Assembly: GCA_004028775.1 (NCBI GenBank)
Contig: RXGA01000001.1
Span: 277,282 to 341,281 of the forward strand
Direction of reading: 5' to 3'
Length of the DNA stretch: 64,000 nucleotides
From: Candidatus Methanosuratincola subterraneus
GTDB lineage: Archaea; Thermoproteota; Methanomethylicia; Methanomethylicales; Methanomethylicaceae
Shown: piece by piece, positions 24,420-33,086 of the stretch
Layout: each line of letters starts with the position of its first letter
How positions within the stretch are numbered: position 1 is the stretch's first letter
The notes under the pieces: generated by a model
Seen by the model: the letters and a program-made list of their open reading frames with translations, nothing else
Database searches by the model: none
Told to the model about the DNA's origin: nothing
Made by a program: the position numbers and the translations under genes

Positions 24420-24533
24420 ACAAGACACCAATTGTCTATCAGCCCTCTCCTCTTAAAAATCCTGTTGTCGTTCTGCAGAGCAACGGGTGAAGGGTGCGGG
24501 CTTCGCAATGATGTGACTTGATGGCTTGCGTGA

Positions 24534-24788
24534 TTAACTTATCCGCAAAAAACTCCCTATCACAAGCATCATTATCACATATGCAGCAAGGAAGAAGAAA
24601 GGGTACTCCTTGCGGGCAAGGAAGTATGCCCCTGCCATCAGCACGCGCATGAAGGGGGTAAGTATCAGGATGAGGACGCCTGCCCAGGCGAGATCCGCGG
24701 ATAAGAAGAACCCCAGGGCCGTTATGGCGACTCCGCTGAGCACCCCTATCCTGAGGACCCACGAGATCAGCTCCTCCACGGTCACCAA
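24534..24788 (-). CDS. DUF1634 small membrane protein
   Basis: 84 residues with three hydrophobic segments (ISWVLRIGVLSGVAITALGFF; GVLILILTPFMRVLMAGAYF; YPFFFLAAYVIMMLVIGSFL). The RIGVLSG start and TPFMRVL motif are those of DUF1634, which is regularly encoded with TauE/SafE permeases. Its start overlaps the end of the TauE gene by 7 nt, so the two are translated together and probably form one transporter. Confidence 0.8.
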   Translation of the reverse strand: MVTVEELISWVLRIGVLSGVAITALGFFLSADLAWAGVLILILTPFMRVLMAGAYFLARKEYPFFFLAAYVIMMLVIGSFLRIS

Positions 24789-25654
24789 GCCAGGATCCCC
24801 CCAGCCTTAAGAATCAGGACTGCGCCGAAGAACGATAACACCACTGCCAGGACCTTCCTTACCACTGCGGATCTCGACTTTGCTAGGAGCCTGGTGCCAA
24901 TGTAAGCCCCTATCATGATGCCCGTTATTGTCGGGGCTGCCAGCTTCAGGTCGACAAGGCCGCTCTCAAAGTAAATCACAGCACTGGCTGCGGCAGTCAC
25001 GCCTACCATGAAGTTGCTCGTCGCAGCGGCAGCCTTGATTGGTATCTTCATCACAAGGTTCATTACCGGCACCTTTATCACACCGCCCCCTATGCCGACC
25101 ATCCCGGAGACGGCGCCTGCGATGAAACTTGTGACCGAGCCCAGCTTGAGGTTCTTCACACCATAGCTCACAGTCGCAGATGACTGCTCGTCATAGAAGC
25201 TACCATCCAGGACCGACCCCCTCCCGCCCGCCCCTTCTCGGGGCGCAGTCTCGGAGCCGTCCGGGTCAACCTTCCTCTCCCTGAACATTGTGATCGAGGT
25301 GTAAAAAAGCACGCACCCCAGCAGGGCCTGTATTACCCAGACGGGCATTCCTATCGCGAGGTATGCCCCTGCTACCGCGCCCGTCACCGTGAATGCCTCG
25401 AGGACCATCGCCAGCCTCAAATTCGTCATCTTGTCCTTTATGTAGACGCTGCCTGCCATGCTTGAGCTTGCTATGACCGCTATAAGGCTCAGCGCGACCG
25501 CTTGGTGCGCAGGGAGGTTCAGCGCGAGCAGGAGGAAGATGATCATCAGCACCCCGCCGCCGAGGCCGAGCATTGCGCCTAGGCTGCCCGCGAATACGCC
25601 GAAGAGGAGGATTAGCAGAGCCATCAGGTAGAGGTCCGTGGAGAAGCCCCCCAC
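24782..25654 (-). CDS. TauE/SafE family sulfite/anion exporter
   Basis: 290 residues, about eight membrane helices in two repeats: FAGSLGAMLGLGGGVLMIIF near residue 22 and FIAGAVSGMVGIGGGVIKVP near 177, each with the GxGGG motif. Such proteins export sulfite, sulfoacetate or related anions. A hydrophilic insert between the halves (about 130-165) is acidic and glycine-rich. GTG 25654 is the start; the gene is divergent from ilvD, with a promoter region of about 65 nt shared between them. DUF1634 overlaps its 3' end. Confidence 0.85.
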   Translation of the reverse strand: MGGFSTDLYLMALLILLFGVFAGSLGAMLGLGGGVLMIIFLLLALNLPAHQAVALSLIAVIASSSMAGSVYIKDKMTNLRLAMVLEAFTVTGAVAGAYLAIGMPVWVIQALLGCVLFYTSITMFRERKVDPDGSETAPREGAGGRGSVLDGSFYDEQSSATVSYGVKNLKLGSVTSFIAGAVSGMVGIGGGVIKVPVMNLVMKIPIKAAAATSNFMVGVTAAASAVIYFESGLVDLKLAAPTITGIMIGAYIGTRLLAKSRSAVVRKVLAVVLSFFGAVLILKAGGILAW

Positions 25655-25719
25655 ATTTGTTTAGCCCGTTGGTCAAAGTGTTATATATCGATTCTTTTCA
25701 AATGGACTCTGTGGTATCT

Positions 25720-27369
25720 ATGCGCTCGGACGTCGTCAAGAAAGGCATCCAGAAGGCGCCGCACAGGGCACTCTTCAAGGCCCTCGGGCTGATAGACGAG
25801 GAGATATCTCGCCCGATAATTGGGATAGTCAACTCGTGGAACGAAATCATACCGGGCCACGTCCACCTGAACAGGATTGCCGAGGCTGTGAAGGCCGGCG
25901 TCAGGATGGCTGGCGGCACGCCCCTCGAGTTCAACACGATAGGCATATGCGACGGGATAGCGATGGGGCACGAGGGGATGCGGAGCCCTCTAGTCAGCCG
26001 GGAGATCGTTGCGGACTCGGTCGAGGTGGTCGCGAATGCGTACTCCTTCGACGGGCTTGTCTTCGTCTGCAGCTGCGACAAGATTGAGCCTGGGATGGTG
26101 ATGGCAGCGCTCAGGGTCGATGTCCCTTCCATTTTCGTTACCGGGGGGCCGATGCTATGCGGCGTGCACAAGGGGAAGCGCCTGTCTCTCGACATGACCT
26201 TCGAGAGCATAGGGGCGTACCTCAACGGCAAGATGAGTGAGGAGGAGCTCAAGGAGATAGAGGAGTACTCCTGCCCTGGCCCAGGGTCATGCGCCGGGAT
26301 GTATACTGCAAATACGCTCGCATGTCTCATCGAGGCGATGGGGCTATCGCTGCCGGGCAGCGGCACCGTCCCTGCTGTCGACGCAAGGAGGCTGAGGCTG
26401 GCTAAGCATGCCGGGATGAAGATAATTGATCTCATGAAGGCAGGGATAACGCCAACGAAGATAGTGACCGAAGCATCATTGCGGAATGCCATCACGGTCG
26501 ACGTCTCGATGGGCGGCTCCACGAACGCGATACTCCACCTGATGGCGATCGCGCACGAAGCCGGGGTGCCTCTGAAGCTCGAGACATTCGACGAGATAAG
26601 CAGGAGGACTCCGCAGCTCGTGAGCATGATGCCTGCCGGGGACGTGCCGATGGAGGATCTCGACAGGGCCGGCGGCGTGATGGCGCTGATGAAGCAGCTC
26701 TCTCAGTTGGGGCTAATCGATCCGAAGCCGCTCACCGTGACAGGTGAGAGCATAGGCAAGAGCGTCGAGCGGGCATCCGTCATCGGGGGCACGATCAGGC
26801 CTGCGCTTGACCCCATAAGGCCGACTGGGACACTGGCTGTGCTGAGGGGGAACCTGGCGCCCGACGGGGCGGTCATAAAGACCGCAGGGTTGAAGAGGCT
26901 GAAGTTCGAGGGGAGGGCAATAGTATTCGACAGGGAGGAGGACGGCATCGCCGCGGCAACGGAAGGCAAGATCGCCGAGGGGACCGCAGTCATCATAAGG
27001 TATGAAGGGCCAAAGGGCGGCCCTGGGATGAGGGAGATGCTCCAGCTCACATCCATGCTCGTGGGCATGGGCATCGGCGAGAAGGTTGCGATGATAACGG
27101 ACGGCAGGTTCTCTGGCGCGACTCATGGCATGATGATTGGGCACGTCTCCCCGGAGGCTGCCGAGGGCGGTCCAATTGCGGCCGTCAGGGACGGGGACCT
27201 GGTGAGGATTGACGTGGAGAAGAGGCTCCTCGAAGTGGATCTGAGCGACGAGGAGATCAGGTCAAGGCTCTCGAAGTGGGTGCCGCCTGAGCCGAAATAC
27301 AAGAAGGGGGCGTTCTACAGGTACAGCCGGATGGTGACTTCAGCCTCCACAGGCGCGGTCCTGAAGTGA
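25720..27369 (+). CDS. ilvD: Dihydroxy-acid dehydratase
   Basis: About 549 residues. Fe-S cysteines are seen in CSCDKIEPGM near residue 114 and CPGPGSCAGMYTANT near 187; SMGGSTNAILHLMAIA and the C-terminal GRFSGATHGMMIGHVSPEAA are family motifs. It dehydrates 2,3-dihydroxyisovalerate and 2,3-dihydroxy-3-methylvalerate in valine, leucine and isoleucine synthesis. ATG 25702 and ATG 25720 are both possible; the TATA box (ttatatat, 25681-25688) predicts initiation near 25706-25712, so 25720 (MRSDVVKKGI, the usual family start) is preferred. Other branched-chain genes are not adjacent. Confidence 0.93.
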   Translation: MRSDVVKKGIQKAPHRALFKALGLIDEEISRPIIGIVNSWNEIIPGHVHLNRIAEAVKAGVRMAGGTPLEFNTIGICDGIAMGHEGMRSPLVSREIVADSVEVVANAYSFDGLVFVCSCDKIEPGMVMAALRVDVPSIFVTGGPMLCGVHKGKRLSLDMTFESIGAYLNGKMSEEELKEIEEYSCPGPGSCAGMYTANTLACLIEAMGLSLPGSGTVPAVDARRLRLAKHAGMKIIDLMKAGITPTKIVTEASLRNAITVDVSMGGSTNAILHLMAIAHEAGVPLKLETFDEISRRTPQLVSMMPAGDVPMEDLDRAGGVMALMKQLSQLGLIDPKPLTVTGESIGKSVERASVIGGTIRPALDPIRPTGTLAVLRGNLAPDGAVIKTAGLKRLKFEGRAIVFDREEDGIAAATEGKIAEGTAVIIRYEGPKGGPGMREMLQLTSMLVGMGIGEKVAMITDGRFSGATHGMMIGHVSPEAAEGGPIAAVRDGDLVRIDVEKRLLEVDLSDEEIRSRLSKWVPPEPKYKKGAFYRYSRMVTSASTGAVLK

Positions 27370-27443
27370 ACTAAATTTTTTCCATTTGCCATTTTTTGCT
27401 GATCCAAGAAGGGCAAGAGATTAAAAAAAGCCGATGTTGCGTC

Positions 27444-28144
27444 CTAAGATTGCTTGGGGCACCTGATGCCAATTATCGTGAGCAGATCATCGTCTTTCAA
27501 TGAAGGGAATTTTGCGTCTTCTTGAAGCTGCTCAAGAATAGAGATTTCATCTCTTGCAATCATTTTGACCTTTTCTAGCAGTTTTTGATAATCATCTTGT
27601 ACAAACAACATGCTCGTGCCCGTGGGCGAGTATCGAATAGTTGCGCTTCTTGAGGAGATCTTTAAGCTGTCGGTCCTCATATTTTTCGCCCAATGGGTCT
27701 CTTAGATCCTTAAGAAGCGCATATTTCTCTTTGAGCTATCTCCATCCTGCCTTCCTTTATCTTGTCCTTCCATTTGTCCCTGATCTGCACTGGAAGGTTG
27801 CATTCATCGATCTTATCCAGCATTATCCCCAGTTTTCTCAGCTTGTATTCAGCAAGCATCTCAATTGCGCGGTAAAGCCTTGCAACAGCATCGTCGAACT
27901 TGCTCTCTTCACCTCTCCGTTCAGCATTATTCAGCAAATCGGCTATCAGGTACACGTATTTCTCACACTCGCCGCTGTTCCTAAGCCTCTCCAGGAAGCC
28001 TCTATTCCTGCATAGCATTTTGTAGAGATCCGTTTTGCTGAAGCTTTGTTTCAGGCAATCGGCGCTCTTCTTCAGATGCTCGAGCGCATCGTTGTGCATG
28101 AATTTGTCCCAGCAGTCATAGGCGTTTGCTATATACTTTGTCAT
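27444..28144 (-). pseudogene. Frameshifted Cas02710-type (CARF-HEPN accessory) C-terminal remnant
   Basis: Three frames must be joined to read one protein. The first part (28144-27710) starts MTKYIANAYDCWDKFMH and contains DDAVARLYRAIEMLAEYKL, typical of the C-terminal domain of the TIGR02710 CRISPR-associated family. After a shift near 27722 the frame continues as ALLKDLRDPLGEKYE and LKKRNYSILAHG, which has an R-x6-H HEPN RNase-type motif. A second shift (an extra G near 27619) leads to MLFVQDDYQKLLEKV and the terminus. The N-terminal CARF sensor is missing. With two single-base lesions it is most simply a dead gene, although assembly error is possible. A CRISPR-repeat-like sequence lies just upstream of its start. 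Confidence 0.68.
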
Positions 28145-28146
28145 AA

Positions 28147-28184
28147 AGTCTAAGTGAAAATTCCATTAAAACAAGGATTGAAGT
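28147..28184 (+). repeat. Solitary CRISPR-repeat-like sequence
   Basis: The stretch tccattaaaacaaggattga (28162-28181), continuing to gaag, has the A-rich body and GATTGAA(A/G) end typical of many archaeal CRISPR repeats. Total length would be about 37 nt if it starts near 28147. No second copy is visible within the following 120 nt, so there is no array. Its position directly ahead of a CRISPR-accessory pseudogene makes it a plausible relic of a lost locus. Confidence 0.45.
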
Positions 28185-28266
28185 CTCTTCATTCAAGCAG
28201 ATTCCTACAAAGGCCTAAGATTTGGCTGGAAACAATTATGGCAATCATCTGCCTTTGACGTCCACA

Positions 28267-28707
28267 TCACTTGACTACCATTACGGAAGTCTTGGCGTTT
28301 CTCAGCACCCCTTCTGAGGTGCTCCCCAAAAGGAAGGCCTGCAAGTGTCCCATGCCCCGGCTTCCAAGCACTATTAGGCGGGCATTCATGGATTCGGCGA
28401 ATTCGCATATCTTTTTAACCGGATCGCCGTGCAAAACTTTTGATTCGACCAGGAGTTTGGTATCCGAGAAGTACTTCGTAATCAACGAATTGTGCAGAAC
28501 CGCATATGAATCGCCTTGAGCACGGATCTCTTTGCTGTCGACATCGCTCTCGGACATGACCAAGGAAGGCACAGGTATGACACTTATAACATATACGTCG
28601 GATGACAGTGAGCGGGCTATCTCGGCTGCTTCCCTCATCACAGTTTCTGAAATAGGGGATGCATCGATCGCAACGATTATTCGGTTTGCCTTAGAGCCCA
28701 TTTTCAT
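28267..28707 (-). CDS. Universal stress protein UspA-family
   Basis: 146 residues with the alpha/beta USP fold: ANRIIVAIDASPISETVM at the N terminus and the ATP-binding loop VLGSRGMGHLQAFLLGST near 115-132, ending VMVVK. Such proteins bind ATP and modulate transporters or stress responses. It lies 91 nt downstream of a CPA2-type antiporter on the same strand; USPs are often encoded with such antiporters and regulate them, so the two likely work together. In-frame starts at 28707 and 28701. Confidence 0.88.
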   Translation of the reverse strand: MKMGSKANRIIVAIDASPISETVMREAAEIARSLSSDVYVISVIPVPSLVMSESDVDSKEIRAQGDSYAVLHNSLITKYFSDTKLLVESKVLHGDPVKKICEFAESMNARLIVLGSRGMGHLQAFLLGSTSEGVLRNAKTSVMVVK

Positions 28708-28798
28708 CGACCTTCAATACGATAATTTGGCTGCCCCTGATTTAACTTCTTTGGATGCATCGCAATAAAGAAGCGGCAGTCGGGCATTTCATGTCGCC

Positions 28799-29905
28799 TC
28801 ATATTTTTTTAGGGATATACTTCTTTGCGATAATTGTTGGCACAATCGCGCTCAGGATTACCGAAATTACGATTATCGAAAATTGAGTCCGGTCCAGCAG
28901 GCCAAGCTCGAACCCTAGCGTGGCGGTTATTATCCCGACCGTCAATCCTGTGGAGAACATGAGAGTCGAAAATGCCGCGCCTTCTGGGATCCACTTCTTG
29001 CAAAGCAGGTAAGTCCCAGCGAACTTTGACAAGAGCTTCGCGGCTAAAATTCCCAAAACCAGGGCGATGTTGTTTGCAACCGTTGGCAGGCTTATCAACA
29101 GGCCTGCCTTTATGAAAAATGCGGGCGACAGCAAGGCGAATGTGATTGTCCTCATCTTGGACCTTATCTCATCGTATTTTTGAATGCTGTTTGCAAAGAG
29201 AAACCCAAGCAAAAAGACGCCGAAAACGGCATGCAGCTTGCCCACATCGGCAATTAGCGCAACGCCCAGGATTAACGCCAAGATTAGCCTCAATTCTATT
29301 TCGACAGATCTTCGCCCATATTTGATAAAGACGTATTTCAGCATCCTCGGGATGATTAATATCATTGACAGAATTATTGCGAAGAACAACAGGGTATAGA
29401 GATTGAAGGAGGGGCTCAAGATGTTGATTCCAATAAGCGTCATTATGTCGTTTACAAAAGTGACTGCGATTATTACAGACCCTATCTGCAATTTCAGCAA
29501 ATCGTATTCGGTCAAGACTGCATAGACCACAGCCACTGAAGTCGTTGTAAGCGCCAAACTGGCAGCTACTTTGGTTATTAGCGGCCAATCAGTGAATATC
29601 GTCAGGAAAAACACAACGCCCAGCAAAGGCGCTAAGAAAGACATGGTGCCTATGACAAGGCTTGGCTTCAGATTCTTTTTCATCAGCCTCGTCTCGATTT
29701 CAGCCCCTGCGAGGAATGTCAACATGAGCCCCCCGAATGTCCCAAGGAAGTCTAGCCAGCTTTCAATCTGGACGCCCAGAAAATTGCTGAGGATAATCCC
29801 AGCTGTTACCTCAAAGATTGCTGAGGAGACGCGAAACCTGATGCTCAATATTGCTGCAAGCGCTATTGATGTCGAAACTAAAGCCGCGGAGTAGAGATCC
29901 ACCAT
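28799..29905 (-). CDS. Cation:proton antiporter, CPA2/KefB-NapA type
   Basis: 368 residues with about 11-12 membrane helices. FEVTAGIILSNFLG, a GGLMLTFLAGAEIE segment and IIAVTFVNDIMTLIGINIL (the ND pair in the transport core, the type usually linked to electroneutral exchange) place it in the CPA family. It lacks the C-terminal RCK domain of KefB, and the UspA-like gene downstream may substitute as a regulator. Two perfect palindromes at 29942-29954 and 29982-29993 lie upstream. Confidence 0.85.
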   Translation of the reverse strand: MVDLYSAALVSTSIALAAILSIRFRVSSAIFEVTAGIILSNFLGVQIESWLDFLGTFGGLMLTFLAGAEIETRLMKKNLKPSLVIGTMSFLAPLLGVVFFLTIFTDWPLITKVAASLALTTTSVAVVYAVLTEYDLLKLQIGSVIIAVTFVNDIMTLIGINILSPSFNLYTLLFFAIILSMILIIPRMLKYVFIKYGRRSVEIELRLILALILGVALIADVGKLHAVFGVFLLGFLFANSIQKYDEIRSKMRTITFALLSPAFFIKAGLLISLPTVANNIALVLGILAAKLLSKFAGTYLLCKKWIPEGAAFSTLMFSTGLTVGIITATLGFELGLLDRTQFSIIVISVILSAIVPTIIAKKYIPKKI

Positions 29906-29941
29906 ATTTATGCCTCTGCAACATTGCTGCAGGCGTCATCA

Positions 29942-29993
29942 GCCTCAATGAGGCAGTTCAGGCTATGCCTTGGTGGACACCATCACCGGTGAT
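29942..29993. promoter_or_regulatory. Two perfect palindromes upstream of antiporter-uspA
   Basis: GCCTCA-A-TGAGGC (29942-29954) and ATCACCGGTGAT (29982-29993). A TATA-like tttaaatattt (about 30008-30018, minus strand) would start the transcript near 29988, so the second palindrome overlaps the predicted start site and the first lies in the leader. They could be operators, or 3' elements of the ABC permease gene transcribed from the other side. Confidence 0.4.
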
Positions 29994-30078
29994 TTTAGAA
30001 AAAAATTCGCCAAATATTTAAACATTCTGAGGGGGGCTGCTTGCACTCTCCACTTCCAGTTGCGCTGCCATCCGCCAA

Positions 30079-31296
30079 TCAGTCGTGCCTGAGGGCGACT
30101 ACGGGGTCCATCTTCGACGCGCGCCTGGCAGGGTAGAACCCGGCGAGCAGCGCGACCGCTATTGCGAACAAGAGCACAAGGGCTGCTATATCCGGCCTTA
30201 TTATCGGGGTGTAAGAGAATGACTGAGCGGATCCGAAAGACCCTGCTGTCCTGCTGATTCCCGCGGAAAGGAGGATGGGTATCACGTAAGATATGCCGGA
30301 TCCTACCAATATCCCGAGGACGCCTCCGATCACTCCCATCACGGTCGCTTCGGACAGGAATATGAGGAGCACGTCGTTGTTGGTGAAGCCCAGCGCCTTG
30401 AGCACCCCTATCTCGCGCGTCCGCTCTATCACGGATACGAACATTATGTTCATTATCCCAAGCCCTGCCACGAACAGGGAGATCGCAGCGATCGCCCCGA
30501 GCAGGACTGTGAGCTGACCCGTGATCGTTGACACGATCTGCGTGATCTGCTTGACGGTGAGTATGCTGAGCCTGGTCCCGTAGATCGCCTTGACATTCTC
30601 GACGACGTAATCGACAGAGTCCACGTCCACCGTCTTGACGAAGAGGGCGTTGTAGCTGCTCCGACCCGTGAGCGCCATCGCGCCCTTCAGCGACATGAAG
30701 AGGCTGTCGTCAACCGAGACTAGAGCGGACGTGCCGTAGGGCTCTAGGACGCCGACAACCTGGACGGTCTTCCTCACCGGGTTCACAAGCCCGATCTCAA
30801 CGGTTGCGGACTGCCCCACCGCGACCATCGGGTATGTGAGGTCTTGGGGCTGCCTCACGGAGGACCCGACCGTGACCTCGGAGTAGCTCAGAGGCTGGTA
30901 AAGCCTCCCCTCAGCGTACTTCACGTCGCTTATCAGTATCTCGAACTCTGCGCTGTCGACGCCAACGAGCGTGAAGAGGCGCGACGTACCCCCGCCGTAG
31001 ACCCTCACCGGAGCAGTCACCACCGGCACGACGTACTCGACCCCGGGTATCTGCAGGATCTTGTTGACGTCGGTCTGCGTCAAGACCACCGCGCCCGACG
31101 CTGGCCTGATGCTGATCGTGTTAGGCCCGAGCTTGTTCACCTGGTCGATGATGCTGGACTGTATCCCCTCGGTCTGGGAGACTAGCGCGATCACTGCCGC
31201 AGTGCCCACCATTATCCCCAGTATCGTGAGCGCTGCCCTAAGCTTGCGCTGCCTTATGCCGCGCAGACCCCATTTGAGGATGTCGGAGGATTTCAT
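30079..31296 (-). CDS. FtsX/MacB-type ABC transporter permease
   Basis: 405 residues. One N-terminal membrane helix (RAALTILGIMVGTAAVIALV), a periplasmic-type MacB_PCD domain of about 220 residues, then three C-terminal helices (LTVLLGAIAAISLFVAGLGI, SEATVMGVIGGVLGILVG, ALVLLFAIAVALLAGFYPA) ending with RRASKMDPVVALRHD. This is the MacB/LolC topology of mechanotransmission ABC systems that act on extracytoplasmic substrates. Its ATG overlaps the stop of the CARDB-like gene (ATGA), and the ATPase is the first gene of the set, so all three form one operon. Confidence 0.9.
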   Translation of the reverse strand: MKSSDILKWGLRGIRQRKLRAALTILGIMVGTAAVIALVSQTEGIQSSIIDQVNKLGPNTISIRPASGAVVLTQTDVNKILQIPGVEYVVPVVTAPVRVYGGGTSRLFTLVGVDSAEFEILISDVKYAEGRLYQPLSYSEVTVGSSVRQPQDLTYPMVAVGQSATVEIGLVNPVRKTVQVVGVLEPYGTSALVSVDDSLFMSLKGAMALTGRSSYNALFVKTVDVDSVDYVVENVKAIYGTRLSILTVKQITQIVSTITGQLTVLLGAIAAISLFVAGLGIMNIMFVSVIERTREIGVLKALGFTNNDVLLIFLSEATVMGVIGGVLGILVGSGISYVIPILLSAGISRTAGSFGSAQSFSYTPIIRPDIAALVLLFAIAVALLAGFYPARRASKMDPVVALRHD

Positions 31297-33086
31297 TGGG
31301 CGCTACCACGCTTCCTCCGCTTCATGTATATGGCAGCGGCCGCGATCGCAACAGCCACTGCGACGAGATACGGCCAATAAGTGCCAAGGAAGGCGGAATA
31401 CGCGGGCTGGGACGGCTGCTGCGAACCGTTGTTTGCCTCAGCCACCTTCAGGTTCAGGGGCACCAGGAGGGAGGATGTTTGGATCTGGCCGAGGCTGTCC
31501 TTGTAGGTGTACGAGAGGTTCAGCGTGTAAGCCCCGGATGTGATGTTCTCGCCCACCATGCTCAGGGTGAACGAGGAGGGAACGTCAACCGCAATGTCGC
31601 CTATGAATATCCTGTCGCTCGAGGTGGGCCTGAGTCCGCCGTTCCCAGATGGCGAGAGGATGGCGCTCTTGGCTGGCGCAGATCCGATGTTTATCATCGT
31701 GACCGAGACCGAGAATGGCTTGCCCAGTGTGATGTTCTGCGGGAACGTTGAGGTCTCGAGGACCACGAGGCTCACCTCCCCCTTGACCAGGATCCCGAGC
31801 TGCTTAGTCTCCTGCCTGGACCTTGAGAGAGAGTCAGTGTAGTAGAGTGAAGTGGAGAGCGATGTGATTGATCCCGATGCCGAGGCCGGGACGTAAACAT
31901 TCAAATTGACTGCTTTCTCCTCGCCCGGAGCCATGCTCCCGAGCACCCATGTGCCATCGCTGCCGATGAGCGCGAGCGAAGAAGACGACGACGGGATTGA
32001 GATCGACCCGGATGTGGTCTGCGAGAGCCCGATGCCCAAGACGACCCCGCTCGCCTGCCCAGCGCCCACATTCTTCACCCTCATCTCCAGCGAATTCACC
32101 CTGCCTGCCACCAGCTCCTGCGTGCTGAGCTGGATGCTGAAGCTCGTCGCCTCAGACGGGGCAGGGAGTGCCCTTGTCCCGGCGTACCTAGTCTCCTGCA
32201 CGTATGTAAAGCCGTCAGTGTAGGAGAGCTGGACGGGGAAGAGGAAGACAGATCCTGCAGTCGAAGGGAGCGCATACAGCGTGACTGGAATTTCAACAGT
32301 CCCGTTCGCGTCTATCGAGTCGATTATCCACCTCCCCGAACTGTCGTATATGATGAACTGGGAGGATCCTTGGACGGTCCCCGTAGGGGTGGTTGTGAGC
32401 GCGGTCAGTATTGAGGATGTGCCTGCCTGCGAGGCCCCTGCGCTGCTGCCAGGGTACCCCAAAGAGACGGAGATGTTGGTCGCTCCCCTCTTCCCGACAT
32501 TGTCTATCGCCAAAGTGAGCGTGTTGTTCTGCCCTGGGTTGATCTCGCCAGGCACGATCCTTGGCACCAGCGTCGCCGAGCCCAGGTCTCTGTTGGAGAC
32601 GCTGAAGCCGACGGATCTGGTCACGGATGTGGTCGCGACGGCGCTCTCGTTCCTGTAGCTGATCGTGAAGGAGATCTGGATTATCTGCCCGACTGCAGAG
32701 GGGGAGACGTAGACTGTCATGTTGAACTGGGACTCCTCCCCAGGCCCTATTGTCGAGAGGTTGTACCTGCCGTCCCCTCCGACGATCATGAGCAGGTTCC
32801 CTCCGGTGAGCGAGGTCCCAATGGATGCAGATGCCACCACCTCGTTCGCGGTGTTGTTGCCGGTGTTCGCCACCGTGAATCTTATGGTGTTCTCAGCCCC
32901 GGCGACGAGCACCTGCGTGTCCGACCTGAGCGTGATGTTCACTGCGCCCTCCGCAGGCGGCAAAAGCGGCATCATGATCGCAACCAGCAGGGCGATTGCC
33001 AAAGCAGGCTTCAGCCCATTCAAACGCGGCACAGCGATTGCACCGCAATATTGTCGATTAAGACATTTATTATGCTTACTTTGCAT
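31293..33086 (-). CDS. Secreted CARDB/S-layer-like protein of ABC operon
   Basis: About 597 residues. A signal peptide (LKPALAIALLVAIMMPLLPP, cleavage likely after AEGA) is followed by repeated Ig-like CARDB/COG1361 units that each contain a phrase like LVAGAENTIRFTVANTG or LVAGRVNSLEMRVKNVG, and a C-terminal membrane anchor (WPYLVAVAVAIAAAAIYMK then RRKRG). It would stand on the outer face of the membrane. ATG 33086 follows GGAGGT and overlaps the ATPase end by 11 nt. Together with MacB-type ATPase and permease it may form a cell-surface export or sensing system; its ligand is unknown. Confidence 0.82.
   Translation of the reverse strand: MQSKHNKCLNRQYCGAIAVPRLNGLKPALAIALLVAIMMPLLPPAEGAVNITLRSDTQVLVAGAENTIRFTVANTGNNTANEVVASASIGTSLTGGNLLMIVGGDGRYNLSTIGPGEESQFNMTVYVSPSAVGQIIQISFTISYRNESAVATTSVTRSVGFSVSNRDLGSATLVPRIVPGEINPGQNNTLTLAIDNVGKRGATNISVSLGYPGSSAGASQAGTSSILTALTTTPTGTVQGSSQFIIYDSSGRWIIDSIDANGTVEIPVTLYALPSTAGSVFLFPVQLSYTDGFTYVQETRYAGTRALPAPSEATSFSIQLSTQELVAGRVNSLEMRVKNVGAGQASGVVLGIGLSQTTSGSISIPSSSSSLALIGSDGTWVLGSMAPGEEKAVNLNVYVPASASGSITSLSTSLYYTDSLSRSRQETKQLGILVKGEVSLVVLETSTFPQNITLGKPFSVSVTMINIGSAPAKSAILSPSGNGGLRPTSSDRIFIGDIAVDVPSSFTLSMVGENITSGAYTLNLSYTYKDSLGQIQTSSLLVPLNLKVAEANNGSQQPSQPAYSAFLGTYWPYLVAVAVAIAAAAIYMKRRKRGSAQ

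Noticed and set aside
25698..26627. 309-codon minus-strand frame opposite ilvD
   Set aside because: Ser/Ile/Pro-rich antisense of a conserved enzyme.
28145..28266. CRISPR array after the repeat-like sequence
   Set aside because: Only one repeat-like copy is present; no second copy at 60-75 nt spacing and no spacers.
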